Shown here in pieces: positions 7,948 to 16,854 of a stretch of 64,000 bases of DNA; positions within the stretch are counted from its first letter, which is position 1, and each line of letters opens with the position of its first letter. Under the pieces are notes generated by a model. That model saw nothing but the letters and a program-made list of their open reading frames with translations. It made no database searches and was not told the DNA's origin. This stretch comes from an uncultured Planctomycetota bacterium (GTDB taxonomy: Bacteria > Planctomycetota > Brocadiia > CAIUPP01). The stretch is from assembly GCA_903901045.1 (NCBI GenBank), contig CAIUPP010000123.1, positions 62,001-126,000 of the forward strand. The letters are read 5' to 3'. The translations under genes and the position numbers were made by a program.

Positions 7948-8982
7948 TCAACCGGCTTTCGGCGTTCGGCTCGCTTCGCCCCGCAACTGCTTCAGGGTCA
8001 GCCCCTCGGCCCACAGGAACGCAAAGCCTGCCACGATCACCGGCGGAATGCTCGCCGCCCAGGCGAGCCATGCGTAGCTCACCACCGCGCCGGCCGGCCC
8101 CAGCGCCAGGATCGCCGCGGCCATCTTGACTCCCCCCTGGTAAATCCCGATGTATCCCGGCGTCGGCACCGCACCCAGCGCCAGCGCCGTAATGGCGAAC
8201 ATGAGCATCGCCGCCGGGAAACCCAGATGGAGCGCCGGGAAGCAGAACCCGATGAACAGGAAGAACAGCACCTGGAGCATCCAGTGCGCAATCGAAAGCG
8301 CGATCAGCACCGCCACCTGGCGCGGACTGCGGATGGCGTCCAGCCCCTTCAGGAACGACTTCAGGAAATTCGCCACGTGCCCCTGCGCCTTCGCCGGCAG
8401 CCAGGAGACGCTCTTGAGGACCAGCCGCGTCGTCATCTCCGGGCGGACCCGCAGGAACACCAGGAACAGCACCAGCAGCACGAACGCCGCCGCCACCGCC
8501 AGCCCGGTCACTTGCAGCAGCGCCAGTTGAGCCGACCCCGCGCTGGAGATATCGCGGCGCAGCCAGAGCAGCGACGTCGCCAGGAACAGCAGCACCACGC
8601 ACATGTCGAACAGCCGTTCCAGCGCGATGCTCGCCAGCCCCGCCGGCATGCGCACCTCCGTCTTGAGCGACAGCACCAGCGGGCGCACGATCTCCCCGAT
8701 CCGCGAGAAGATGCAGTTGATCATGAAGCCGATCATGATGGCGGAAAGCAGGGGCCGCCCCGGCGCCGGATTGTCGCGCCCGAGAATCAGCCGCCAGCGC
8801 AGCGCCTTGACCGGGAACACCACCATCTGCATCAGGATCCCCAGCGGCAGCCAGCCCCATCGCGCCGAGCGGAAGGCGTCCGCCACCCCCGCGTAGTCCA
8901 CCTTGCTGAACACCCATCCCAGCAGGAGCAGAATGACGGCGGTCATCGCCAGCAGCAGGAGAATTCCATGTCCTCGTTTCAT
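7948..8982 (-). CDS. LPG synthase-type integral membrane protein (flippase-like, UPF0104)
   Basis: The 344-residue protein has about eight to nine hydrophobic segments and matches the transmembrane domain found in lysylphosphatidylglycerol synthases and related AglD-type proteins. Recognisable parts are RWGWLPLGILMQM, ALRWRLIL near the start and IGEIVRPLVLSL in the middle. The soluble aminoacyl-transferase domain is absent, so it is more likely a lipid or glycolipid translocation component than an LPG synthase. Its ATG overlaps the stop of the upstream maf gene (ATGA), suggesting coupled translation. Confidence 0.75.
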   Translation of the reverse strand: MKRGHGILLLLAMTAVILLLLGWVFSKVDYAGVADAFRSARWGWLPLGILMQMVVFPVKALRWRLILGRDNPAPGRPLLSAIMIGFMINCIFSRIGEIVRPLVLSLKTEVRMPAGLASIALERLFDMCVVLLFLATSLLWLRRDISSAGSAQLALLQVTGLAVAAAFVLLVLFLVFLRVRPEMTTRLVLKSVSWLPAKAQGHVANFLKSFLKGLDAIRSPRQVAVLIALSIAHWMLQVLFFLFIGFCFPALHLGFPAAMLMFAITALALGAVPTPGYIGIYQGGVKMAAAILALGPAGAVVSYAWLAWAASIPPVIVAGFAFLWAEGLTLKQLRGEASRTPKAG

Positions 8983-9566
8983 CGGCCCTCTTTCTGCGAT
9001 TCCAACTCCATCTGCTCCAGCAGCCGTTCCAGAAGCTCCATCGGGAGCCCCACCACGTTGCTCAGGCTCCCCTCGATTCGCTCCACGAACCGGTCGCCGC
9101 TCTCCTGGATCGCGTACGCTCCGGCCTTCCCCATCGCCTCGCCGCTGTCCACGTACTCCTCAATCTCGCGGCGTTCCATCCCGCGCATGTGGACGCGCGT
9201 GCGCTCGCAGGCGGAGAGCCGCCGTCGGGTGCGCGCGTCGATCAGGCACAGCCCCGTGATCACCGTGTGCGCGCGGCGGCTCAGACATTCCAGAATGCGG
9301 ATGGCATCCGCGCGGTCGGACGGTTTGCCGATGAGGTCGGAGCCGGAGGTGACGATCGTATCGGCCCCGATCACAATGCCGTTGGTGAGGCGGGAGGCGA
9401 CCGCCTCCGCCTTGCGGCAGGCCAGGAGTTCCGCGGCCTCCGCGGGGGAGAGCCCTTCCGGCACAGACTCCTCCGCATCGGAGGGGACCACCCGGAACGT
9501 CCGCCCGGTCGCCGCCAGAAGCTCGCGCCGCCGGGGGGAGGCGGACGCCAGAATCAGTTCATCCAC
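8979..9566 (-). CDS. maf: Maf-family nucleotide pyrophosphatase
   Basis: The protein hydrolyses non-canonical or UTP/dTTP-type nucleoside triphosphates to monophosphates. The Maf signature LILASASPRRREL is at the start, followed by GADTIV with the catalytic Asp, IGKPSD, and the C-terminal GAYAIQESGD region. I chose the GTG at 9566 because GGAGAG lies seven bases upstream and it gives 195 residues, the usual size. The frame also extends to ATG 9602 and beyond, but that part is encoded by an interspersed repeat (9623-9656) and has no ribosome site. Confidence 0.88.
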   Translation of the reverse strand: MDELILASASPRRRELLAATGRTFRVVPSDAEESVPEGLSPAEAAELLACRKAEAVASRLTNGIVIGADTIVTSGSDLIGKPSDRADAIRILECLSRRAHTVITGLCLIDARTRRRLSACERTRVHMRGMERREIEEYVDSGEAMGKAGAYAIQESGDRFVERIEGSLSNVVGLPMELLERLLEQMELESQKEGR

Positions 9567-9622
9567 GCCGCTCTCCGGTGGTCTCTTCAAATCCCCTGAC
9601 ATGACGAGCGAGGCGACTTCAG

Positions 9623-9656
9623 CGTCATTGCGAGGAGCCCAGCGACGAAGCAATCT
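9623..9656. repeat. Interspersed repeat, family F (CGTCATTGCGAGGAG ... GACGAAGCAATCT)
   Basis: This unit beginning CGTCATTGCGAGGAG and ending CGACGAAGCAATCT is an imperfect inverted repeat seen in many unrelated bacterial genomes. Variants occur at 16877-16930, 25212-25255 and 43653-43702, some with extra palindromes in the middle. Confidence 0.75.
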
Positions 9657-9782
9657 TTCGGAAGCGATCACGCCGACAGGAACGCATAACGCATTGGCTC
9701 ACCCGGCGTCATGAAATGGCTTCGTCCTCTTCCCGCCCAAAGCAAAGTCGAACGGCGGGAAGGCTCTCAGAGCGTCCGGGCC

Positions 9783-11996
9783 TCACTTCGCCTTGGCCCC
9801 AAGCTCCAGCAGCCACGTCTCGCGTTCGCTCTGGGAAATGTCAGCCACCGACAGCGCTCGCATCGCCAGAACGGACACCTGCGCGTCCGCGTCCGCGGAG
9901 AGCTTGCGGACCAGGGAGCGCTGCTCCGGGTCGAGCTTCGGCGCATAGACCAGCGTATTCAGGAACGCGGCCCCCGCCGCGCGGCGGACCTCCACCGGCT
10001 CCTTTGCGCTCGCGAAGATCCCGAACATCGCATCGCGCGGCTCCGCGCTCGGCATCGTCGCGATCACCTGCATCGCCAGAATGCGTATCTCCTGCGGATA
10101 GCCGACGCAAAGCCGCATGACCGTCCCGGCCAGTTCCGTCGTCGGGTACCTGGAGGCGCGCGGCACGCGGCTGAGCGTCATCAGCGTCTTCTTCACCATC
10201 TCCGTATCCTGCAGGATATCCTCGGTTGGCGGCGCTTTGGACGCGGCCACTGCGGCGAAGGACATCTTCCTCAACTCCTCTGCGGCCGGCGGGATCGCCA
10301 GCACGCCCACGGGGAGCCCTGTCGCCCCCTTGCGCAGGTTCGCAACGTCACCCGGCGGCGCGAGCAGAATCGCCGGCGGCGCATTCTCCCCGAGCTCGTT
10401 GTGCAGCAGCTTCGTAATCGCCAGCCCGCTCGCCCCCTTCAGGCGCGTATCCAGAATCAGCAGGCTCACCGGCGGGGTCATTGCGCGGATGCGCTCCATC
10501 AGCTCGAGCTGGTCGCGGCGGCATTCCGGCGCCATCGTCCAGGAAGTGATTTGGCCTGCCAGCGACTTGTAGAGCGTGTCGTTGTCCGTCAGCACCAGCA
10601 CGTGCGGGCGGACCGTCGCCCCCAGCGCGCCTACCACCGTGCCCACGACTTCGTTCGGCGCGCCCGCCTCGCCGGTGGGATACAGGAACATCAGCGTCTC
10701 CGCCGCGTTCGTCCGCACCACCTTGTCCGGGTAGGAAAGCGCCTGCACCAGGGTATTCTGCCCGGTGGGAGGACGCGGGTCACCGATCGCCCGGAGCGAG
10801 CCGATGCAATCCTGCGCCAGCGGCGTCGTGCCGTCCTTGAGCGCGCGGCCCAGCACCCCGTATAGATTGGCAACGCCCAGCGATTCGTTGATCCGGCGCA
10901 GCGGCTCGATGGCCGTCAGGCGCGCCGCGTCCTTCGCCGCCTGCGCTTCTTCGATCTCCATGTAGTTGTTGCATACGTACAGTTCAAGCAACTCCGGCTG
11001 CTGGTGGGGGAGCTTCATCCCTTGGAGCAGCAGCGCTTCCGCGCGCAGTCGGGGGTACACGTACGCCGGGATATTCTCGAACGTCAGGGACTCCGCGTAC
11101 AGCTTCCCTTGCGCGTTCCACTTCCAGTTCACGCGCTGCCAGAGCGGGACGATCTCGATCAGCGCCACGTCGTTGTAGTAGTAGCGCGTCGCCAGCTCCA
11201 GACAGGCCTGGGCGGCGGTCATTTCGGGCGCGGGCTGCTTCGCCTTCGCCGGCGCGGTGGGAGCGGGGCGGATCATATTCAGCGCGTCGGTCGCGGCCTG
11301 CCGCAGGAACTCCGGCGCCTTCGGATTCTGCATCGTCGCCATCAGCGCGGGGATCGAGCGCGCATCCGGAGTCTCCCCCAGCATACGCGCAAGGCGAACG
11401 GCCGCCTCAGGCTTCGCGTTCTCGAACGCCACCAGCAGCGGCGGAATGGCCGCCGCGCCCATCTCGCGGATGATCCTCAGCGCCGCCACGCGGCGGCTCG
11501 TCAGCGAAAACGGATCATCGCTCATCGCCTGGTCCAGCAAGAAGGGCACAGCGAACGGCCCGATGGCGATCAGCCGCCGGACCGCCGTCTCGCGCAGGAT
11601 GTACTCCTCGCTCCCGGTCTGGTCCACCAATGCCTTGATCGTCGCCGGGTCGCGCTGGAGCTTGGAGGACTCCTCGGCCGCCTTGCGCAGGATCATCGTC
11701 GCCGCGTCGCGGACCTTCGGGTCGCTCAGCATCTTCACGAGGATGCCCATCCCCGCCTCTTCGCGCAGCAGCAGCGCCTCGTGCGAGGAGGGGTTCGCCT
11801 TGATCACTTCATCCAGCAGCTTGGCCGACTGCTCGTAATTCCCCTGGGAATAGAGCTTCACGGCGCTGGTGAACTTCTTCATCAACTCCAGCGGGTCGGC
11901 CTTCTTCTCCTGGGCCTGAAGCGCGGGGGCGATGAGGGCGGCGGTCAGCAGGACGGCGGGCAAGAGGATGGCAAAGCGTGATCGGTTGAGCGGCAT
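9783..11996 (-). CDS. Exported TPR/HEAT-repeat protein with an embedded degenerate receiver domain
   Basis: The 737-residue protein starts with a signal peptide (hydrophobic IAPALQAQ region, cleavage near residue 28). A TPR-like segment follows (YSQGNYEQSAKLLDEVIKAN), then HEAT/ARM-like helical repeats. Residues about 465-576 look like a receiver fold: HVLVLTDND, then LLILDTRLKGASGL with an Asp at the phosphoacceptor position, then PAILLAPPGD. The conserved Lys is replaced (VLAIPPAAEE). HEAT repeats resume to the C-terminus. A receiver-like fold on the outer side of the membrane is unusual; it probably acts as a structural or binding module. GGAGGAG precedes the ATG. Confidence 0.65.
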   Translation of the reverse strand: MPLNRSRFAILLPAVLLTAALIAPALQAQEKKADPLELMKKFTSAVKLYSQGNYEQSAKLLDEVIKANPSSHEALLLREEAGMGILVKMLSDPKVRDAATMILRKAAEESSKLQRDPATIKALVDQTGSEEYILRETAVRRLIAIGPFAVPFLLDQAMSDDPFSLTSRRVAALRIIREMGAAAIPPLLVAFENAKPEAAVRLARMLGETPDARSIPALMATMQNPKAPEFLRQAATDALNMIRPAPTAPAKAKQPAPEMTAAQACLELATRYYYNDVALIEIVPLWQRVNWKWNAQGKLYAESLTFENIPAYVYPRLRAEALLLQGMKLPHQQPELLELYVCNNYMEIEEAQAAKDAARLTAIEPLRRINESLGVANLYGVLGRALKDGTTPLAQDCIGSLRAIGDPRPPTGQNTLVQALSYPDKVVRTNAAETLMFLYPTGEAGAPNEVVGTVVGALGATVRPHVLVLTDNDTLYKSLAGQITSWTMAPECRRDQLELMERIRAMTPPVSLLILDTRLKGASGLAITKLLHNELGENAPPAILLAPPGDVANLRKGATGLPVGVLAIPPAAEELRKMSFAAVAASKAPPTEDILQDTEMVKKTLMTLSRVPRASRYPTTELAGTVMRLCVGYPQEIRILAMQVIATMPSAEPRDAMFGIFASAKEPVEVRRAAGAAFLNTLVYAPKLDPEQRSLVRKLSADADAQVSVLAMRALSVADISQSERETWLLELGAKAK

Positions 11997-12037
11997 GCGT
12001 GGACTCCTCCAACGTGTTGCGGCGGTCCGTCACCCGG

Positions 12038-13309
12038 TCATTCGCCGCGGGTCAAATCATCGTACGTTTCTCTCTTGCGGATCACTCGCGCGCGTCCGCC
12101 GGACACCAGCACCTCCGCCGCGCGCGGACGCGAGTTGTAGCTGGAACTCATCGACATCCCGTACGCTCCGGTGCTGAACAGCGCCACGAGCTCTCCCGCG
12201 CGCATCCGGGGAATCCGGCGCTCTCGCGCGAAGCAATCGGTAGTTTCGCATATCGGGCCGACGATGTCCACGGTTTCCAGCCGCGCCCCCTTGCGCGCCC
12301 GCCCGCCCAGGATCGGCGCGGCCGGCCCGCGCACAGGCCAGATCTGGTGATAGGAGCCATACAGCGCCGGGCGCATGAGATCGTTCATCCCCGCGTCCAG
12401 TATCACGAACTTGCGCCCCAGCCAGCCTTCCTTCACGTACGTCACCCGCCCAAGGAGAAGGGCGGAATTTCCCACAATGAACCGCCCCGGCTCGATAATC
12501 AGCCCCAGCCCCATCTGCCGGACGGCGGGCAGAATCGCCCGGGCGTAATCGCGCGGGGCGATCACCTTCTGCCCCTCGTACGAAATGCAGTAGCCGCCGC
12601 CCATATTGATCGTGCGCAACTGTGCGCCCGTTCCGCGCACCTCCGCCACGAAAGAGCGCATCTTCTCCAGCGCCTTGCGGTACGGCTCGACGGTGTAGAT
12701 GGGGGAACCGAGGTGCAGGTGGATGCCCGTAATATCGAGGTTCGGATAGCGGCCGTGCCGCGCGAAAATCTCCCGCGCATGCGGTAGCGCAATCCCGAAC
12801 TTGTTATCCTTGCGGCCCGTCGTCGTCTTCGCATGCGTCCGCGCATCCACATCGGGATTGATTCGCAGCGCCACCGTCGCCCTGCAATGGAGCGCCTTCG
12901 CCGCCGCGTCGGCGGCCTGCAACTCCGCCTCCGACTCCGCATTGAACATCCGGATCCCCGCCCGGATAGCCGCGGCGATCTCCCGGGGGCTCTTGCCCAC
13001 CCCCGCGAAAACAATCTTCGATGGATCAGCCCCCGCGTTCAGCGCGCGGAACAGTTCCCCCCCGGACACGATATCGAACCCTGCCCCCGCCTTGCCCAGG
13101 AGCCGGAGAATGGAGAGATTGCTGTTGGCCTTGACGGAATAGCAGATAAGCGGGCTGGCCGGGGCGAACGCCTCCTGCAGCTCCTTCAGGCGGTTCAGCA
13201 GCGCCGAGCGGCTGTAGACGTAAAGCGGCGTTCCATAACGCTCTGCGAGCAACGTCAGGGGAACCTCTTCGCAATAAAGCTGCCCCGCTCGGTGCGTGAA
13301 ACCGTCCAT
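12038..13309 (-). CDS. lysA: Diaminopimelate decarboxylase
   Basis: This 423-residue PLP enzyme converts meso-diaminopimelate to lysine, the last step of that pathway. The PLP lysine is in YSVKANSN (about residue 61). HLHLGSPI, the glycine-rich phosphate-binding NMGGGYCISYEG and EPGRFIVGNS are typical of the alanine racemase/ODC-like fold III family. CETTDCFA corresponds to the C-terminal active-site Cys region (usually CESxD), and GAYGMSMSSSYN is the closing family motif. A strong promoter lies 58 bases upstream. Confidence 0.95.
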   Translation of the reverse strand: MDGFTHRAGQLYCEEVPLTLLAERYGTPLYVYSRSALLNRLKELQEAFAPASPLICYSVKANSNLSILRLLGKAGAGFDIVSGGELFRALNAGADPSKIVFAGVGKSPREIAAAIRAGIRMFNAESEAELQAADAAAKALHCRATVALRINPDVDARTHAKTTTGRKDNKFGIALPHAREIFARHGRYPNLDITGIHLHLGSPIYTVEPYRKALEKMRSFVAEVRGTGAQLRTINMGGGYCISYEGQKVIAPRDYARAILPAVRQMGLGLIIEPGRFIVGNSALLLGRVTYVKEGWLGRKFVILDAGMNDLMRPALYGSYHQIWPVRGPAAPILGGRARKGARLETVDIVGPICETTDCFARERRIPRMRAGELVALFSTGAYGMSMSSSYNSRPRAAEVLVSGGRARVIRKRETYDDLTRGE

Positions 13310-13366
13310 AAAATCAGCAGCCTGATGAAGGAAAAGAGGTTGGCCATAGTGGCAAATCGTGGCCTA

Positions 13367-13396
13367 AGTATAAGGGCCGATGCGAACTTCTGTCAA
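13367..13396 (-). promoter_or_regulatory. Sigma-70 promoter of lysA
   Basis: On the minus strand a perfect -35 TTGACA (13396-13391) is followed after 18 bases by -10 TATACT (13372-13367). The predicted transcript starts about 50 bases before the lysA ATG. Confidence 0.75.
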
Positions 13397-13427
13397 GCAG
13401 AAAAGGCGGCGTGTTCAGGTCGTGGTA

Positions 13428-13765
13428 GGGGCAAGGCATGCCTTGCCCCTCGCCGCGTGTAGCGCGGGCTTCAGCCCGCGTCCGTGGATTGCGCAAGGTG
13501 GCCTGTAGCGCGGGCTTCAGCCCGCGGGCCCAGTGCGGCTTTTTGGGGGGGCTGGTGGAGCGCGCTGTCCCAGCGCGCTTGACGTTGGAGCGCAGCGGCT
13601 TTATCGCCCTGAGCGGGTACGATGCCAAGGCGGTTCATTCTGTAGTCGGTAGGGAGGCAAACCACCCATTTCCGGGCTGCCGGGAGGAAGTGGAAGCCGT
13701 TGATTCGGACGATTTGCGACGTGATGGCAAGCACGTCAAGCGCGCTGGGACAGCGCGCTCCACCA
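13428..13765. repeat. Cluster of palindromic repeats between lysA and the helicase gene
   Basis: The 513-base gap 13310-13822 holds no gene. It contains one family A palindrome (13428-13449), two identical family E palindromes of the form GTAGCGCGGGCTTCAGCC (13457-13480 and 13503-13526), and two family B units in opposite orientation (13553-13587 and 13733-13765) enclosing about 145 bases of unique sequence. After the last unit comes a TGCATTCTGCA-type tandem (13771-13805), which mirrors the arrangement at 2430-2492. Confidence 0.85.
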
Positions 13766-13822
13766 GGCTCTGCATTCTGCACTTTGCATTCCACACTCTG
13801 CATTTGTTAACCTAGCCTTTCT

Positions 13823-16717
13823 ATGAAGAAATCGAAAATCAAGGGTCGTTACTCCATCATCGACTGGCCCTCTTCCCCCTCCGGTGGCCTCACGCTCCTC
13901 CGTCTCTCCGATGGACAACCGGATGACCCCGTGGAGGTGTCCGACCCTGCGGAGTTGTTGCAGGAGGTTCAGCCCGTTTGCTTCCGCGCCGCCGAACTCC
14001 TCAAATCGCTGGACAAATCCCTCGCCGAGAAACTCGCCGACCGCCTCCTCGACGCCGACTACGTCGCGCGAGTCATCCTGCCCACCGCCGAATCGCACGA
14101 CCTGTACGCGCTGTGCGCGGAGTTGCGATTGGAGGATGAACCGGGCGCAGCGAACGCCGTTCCTCTTGGTAGGGGCAAGGCATGCCTTGCCCCTGCAACG
14201 GATACAGCGTCACTCGCGGACAAGCGCCCTGCTTCTGCAAAGGCCCCTTCTGCGAACGGGGTTCCTCCCGACAAGGGCAAGGCATGCCTTGCCCCTACAA
14301 CGGGAACAGCTTCCTGCGCGTCCCTCTCCGCCCGCGTCTGGCTCGCGCTGATCGATCGCCTGAACGGCATGCCGCTGGCCGTCCTATCGGAAATGGAACG
14401 CCTCCTGGAGCCGATCGACCATCCCCTGAAGCCCCTCATCTCCGAGGCCGCCGCCGCGGCGCTGCGCAAGGGGTTCGGCGTCAAGCAGAAGACGGCGCGC
14501 GACCTCATCGAATCCGGCGAACCGGTGCCATTCCGCGTCGCGCCGCGCGAGCCGGCCAATCCGCCGCAGCCGCTCGACTTAGACGCCCTTTGCCGCCTCT
14601 TCGAGAAAGATGGCGCAATCGCCGGCCGCTTCGATTCCTATGAATATCGCCCCGAGCAACTGCGCATGGTGCGCGAGGTGGGGGAGGCATTCAACGACGA
14701 CCTCGTGCTGATGGTCGAAGCGGGCACCGGCACCGGCAAGTCGCTGGCCTACCTTGTCCCCGCCATCCTCTGGGCCGTGCGCAATGCCGACCCCGTGGTG
14801 ATCTCCACGAATACGAAGAACCTCCAGGCGCAACTCTTCCAGAAAGACCTCCCGTTCCTCCAGGCCGCGCTGGGGGGCGGGTTCAAGTACGCCCTCATCA
14901 AAGGGCGCGCCAACTACCTCTGCGCGCGCAAGCTGCTCGCGCTGCTGGCCAACGCCGACCGCGAACTCGCGCGCAACGAGCGCCTTGCGCTGCTCCCGGT
15001 GATCTCCTGGCTGGCCGGCACGCGCACCGGCGACGTGGCCGAGAACAGCGGCCTCAAACTGGGGATGCAGTCCGAGCTCTGGCCGCGCGTCAGCACCCAG
15101 CAGGATGAATGCCTCGGCCCCGCCTGCCGCCACTCGCGCCACTGCTTCGTCCGCCGCGCCCGCGCCCTCTCCCAGCAGGCGGATGTCATCGTCGCCAACC
15201 ACGCCACCATTTTCGCCGAAGCGGACGTGCAGAGCGTCGTCCTCCCGGAGTACCGCCGCATCATCTTCGACGAGGCGCACAACCTGGAGGACGTGGCCAC
15301 CGAGGCCTTCAGCGTCGCCGTCACCCCCTGGGTGCTGCCGCGCATCCTCAACCGCCTCTATCGCGGGCAGCGCGACGGGGCCGGCCGCGGCCTCTTCGCC
15401 AACTTCCGCTTCCAACTCTCCCGCGCCAACCCGCCGGAGGAGAAGAAAGATTCCCTCGGCGCGCTCGTTCAGGAATCCATCGAAGAGTTCCCCTCCCTGC
15501 GCTCCACCGCCGACGCGCTCTTCTTCGCCGTCGAGGGGCTCTTCCGCAGTCGGCGCTCCGAAGAGCGCCTCCGCTACGATGCGGACCACCCGCCCGAGGA
15601 GTGGTACGGCGTCTCGCAGGCGATCACGCAGTTGCGCGACCCCGTCACCTCGCTGGCGCTGAAACTCGAACGCATCAAGACCGACGTCGCCGCCTGGCTC
15701 GACGAGCAGAAAGAGGCGTCCGAGGAGGCCTCGGACCTGGCCGACGCCGCCTCCGAGATCGGCGCGCAGGCGCTCAAACTGGGGGAGATCGCGGAGTGGC
15801 TTGACCTGGTGCTGCGCGCGGACGACCCGAAGCGCGTCTATTGGGCGCAGGGGGGCGGCGCGCGCGAGGGAGCGGGTCTGTATGCCGCGCCGCTGGAAAT
15901 CGGCCCGATGATGGAAGAGATGGTCTTCGGCCGCGCGCGCACGGCAGTCTTCACCAGCGCCACCCTTACCGCCGGGGGCAAGTTCGATTTCATGCGCGAC
16001 CGCCTGGGCATTCGCGGCGCCGTCTCGCAGCGCGTGCGCGAAGCCGACCTGGGCACCTGCTTCGACTTCCCCAACCAGGCGCTCGTCACCATTCCCGCCT
16101 TCCTGCCCGACCCCGGCCAGGAAGCCGCCTCCTTCGTCGAGCCCTTCAGCCGCTTCGTCGTGGAACTGCTCACGGCCACCCACGGGCGCGGGTTGGTACT
16201 CTTCACCGCCCACGCCACCCTGCGCGAAGCGGACACGATCATCCGCGCCGGGTTGGGCAAAGCCGGCATCACCGTCATGGCGCAGGGGGTGGATGGCGAG
16301 CGCGCACGGCTCATCTCCCGTTTCGCGCGCGACACCTCCTCCGTACTGCTCGGCACGCAGAGCTTCTGGGAGGGGGTGGACGTACCCGGCGAATCGCTCA
16401 GCGTCCTGGTCGTCGCCAAACTTCCCTTCCGCTCGCACACCGACCCGCTCGTCTCCGCGCGCTGCGAACTGCTCAAATCGCAGGGGCGCAACCCGTTCTA
16501 CGACTACATGGTGCCCGACGCCGTCATCCGGCTCAAACAGGGGATCGGGCGGCTCATCCGCAGCAAAGAGGACCGGGGCGTCGTCGTGCTCTGCGACTCG
16601 CGCCTGGTCTCCAAGAGCTACGGCAAGATGTTCACGCAATCCCTCCCCATGCCCGTCCGCGTGTTCAGGGATGCGGCGTCAACCGTGAAAGCGGCGGCGG
16701 AGTTCCTCGGGGGTTGA
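13823..16717 (+). CDS. DinG/XPD-family ATP-dependent DNA helicase carrying two in-frame palindrome insertions
   Basis: This 964-residue superfamily 2 helicase has Walker A EAGTGTGKS (about 299-307), the DEAH box IIFDEAHNLEDVA (about 480-492) and four cysteines (one in YLCARK near 370, three in CLGPACRHSRHC near 430-442) that fit the XPD-type [4Fe-4S] cluster. C-terminal motifs include TSATLT, GTQSFWEGVDVPG and QGIGRLIRS. It probably unwinds DNA 5'-3' in repair or R-loop/D-loop removal. The N-terminal third carries two copies of the family A palindrome, read in frame as GRGKACLAPATD (about 115-126) and DKGKACLAPTTG (about 150-161), in the linker before the helicase core. No strong ribosome site precedes the ATG. 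Confidence 0.88.
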   Translation: MKKSKIKGRYSIIDWPSSPSGGLTLLRLSDGQPDDPVEVSDPAELLQEVQPVCFRAAELLKSLDKSLAEKLADRLLDADYVARVILPTAESHDLYALCAELRLEDEPGAANAVPLGRGKACLAPATDTASLADKRPASAKAPSANGVPPDKGKACLAPTTGTASCASLSARVWLALIDRLNGMPLAVLSEMERLLEPIDHPLKPLISEAAAAALRKGFGVKQKTARDLIESGEPVPFRVAPREPANPPQPLDLDALCRLFEKDGAIAGRFDSYEYRPEQLRMVREVGEAFNDDLVLMVEAGTGTGKSLAYLVPAILWAVRNADPVVISTNTKNLQAQLFQKDLPFLQAALGGGFKYALIKGRANYLCARKLLALLANADRELARNERLALLPVISWLAGTRTGDVAENSGLKLGMQSELWPRVSTQQDECLGPACRHSRHCFVRRARALSQQADVIVANHATIFAEADVQSVVLPEYRRIIFDEAHNLEDVATEAFSVAVTPWVLPRILNRLYRGQRDGAGRGLFANFRFQLSRANPPEEKKDSLGALVQESIEEFPSLRSTADALFFAVEGLFRSRRSEERLRYDADHPPEEWYGVSQAITQLRDPVTSLALKLERIKTDVAAWLDEQKEASEEASDLADAASEIGAQALKLGEIAEWLDLVLRADDPKRVYWAQGGGAREGAGLYAAPLEIGPMMEEMVFGRARTAVFTSATLTAGGKFDFMRDRLGIRGAVSQRVREADLGTCFDFPNQALVTIPAFLPDPGQEAASFVEPFSRFVVELLTATHGRGLVLFTAHATLREADTIIRAGLGKAGITVMAQGVDGERARLISRFARDTSSVLLGTQSFWEGVDVPGESLSVLVVAKLPFRSHTDPLVSARCELLKSQGRNPFYDYMVPDAVIRLKQGIGRLIRSKEDRGVVVLCDSRLVSKSYGKMFTQSLPMPVRVFRDAASTVKAAAEFLGG
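14172..14193. repeat. Family A palindrome inside the helicase gene (first)
   Basis: The 22-bp perfect palindrome is identical in core to the intergenic copies and is read in frame as part of the helicase linker. Its flanks (TAGGGG, CCCCTGCAACGG) match the intergenic copies too, so it is an insertion rather than chance. Confidence 0.9.
14274..14295. repeat. Family A palindrome inside the helicase gene (second)
   Basis: This copy lies 102 bases after the first, in the same reading phase, with one base change in each outer arm (AGGGCAAGG). It is followed by CTACAACGGGAACAG, similar to the sequence after the first copy (CTGCAACGGATACAG), so the pair may have arisen by local duplication. Confidence 0.88.
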
Positions 16718-16795
16718 CGGACTCAACGTTCAACGCGGGGCGCACTGCGCACCTGATCCAACTTCCAACGTTCAAGTGACTGCTACGCCTAAAAA

Positions 16796-16854
16796 GGGGA
16801 AAGGGGTCTGGCTACTTTTCGGTCGTTCGAAAAGTTGCCTGACCCCCTTTCCCC
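16796..16854. repeat. Palindromic repeat, family C (GGGGTCTGGCTACTTTTC hairpin)
   Basis: A long imperfect inverted repeat can form a hairpin of about 26 bp: GGGGTCTGGCTACTTTTC on one side and GAAAAGTTGCCTGACCCC on the other. A second copy in opposite orientation is at 45922-45978. It lies 79 bases after the helicase stop and could also terminate transcription. Confidence 0.8.

Noticed and set aside
9567-9671. Longer N-terminus for Maf
   Set aside because: The extra residues come from a family F repeat and no ribosome site supports the upstream starts.
13428-13805. Possible CRISPR array
   Set aside because: The repeats are palindromes of different families at irregular distances without constant spacers, and no cas gene is present.
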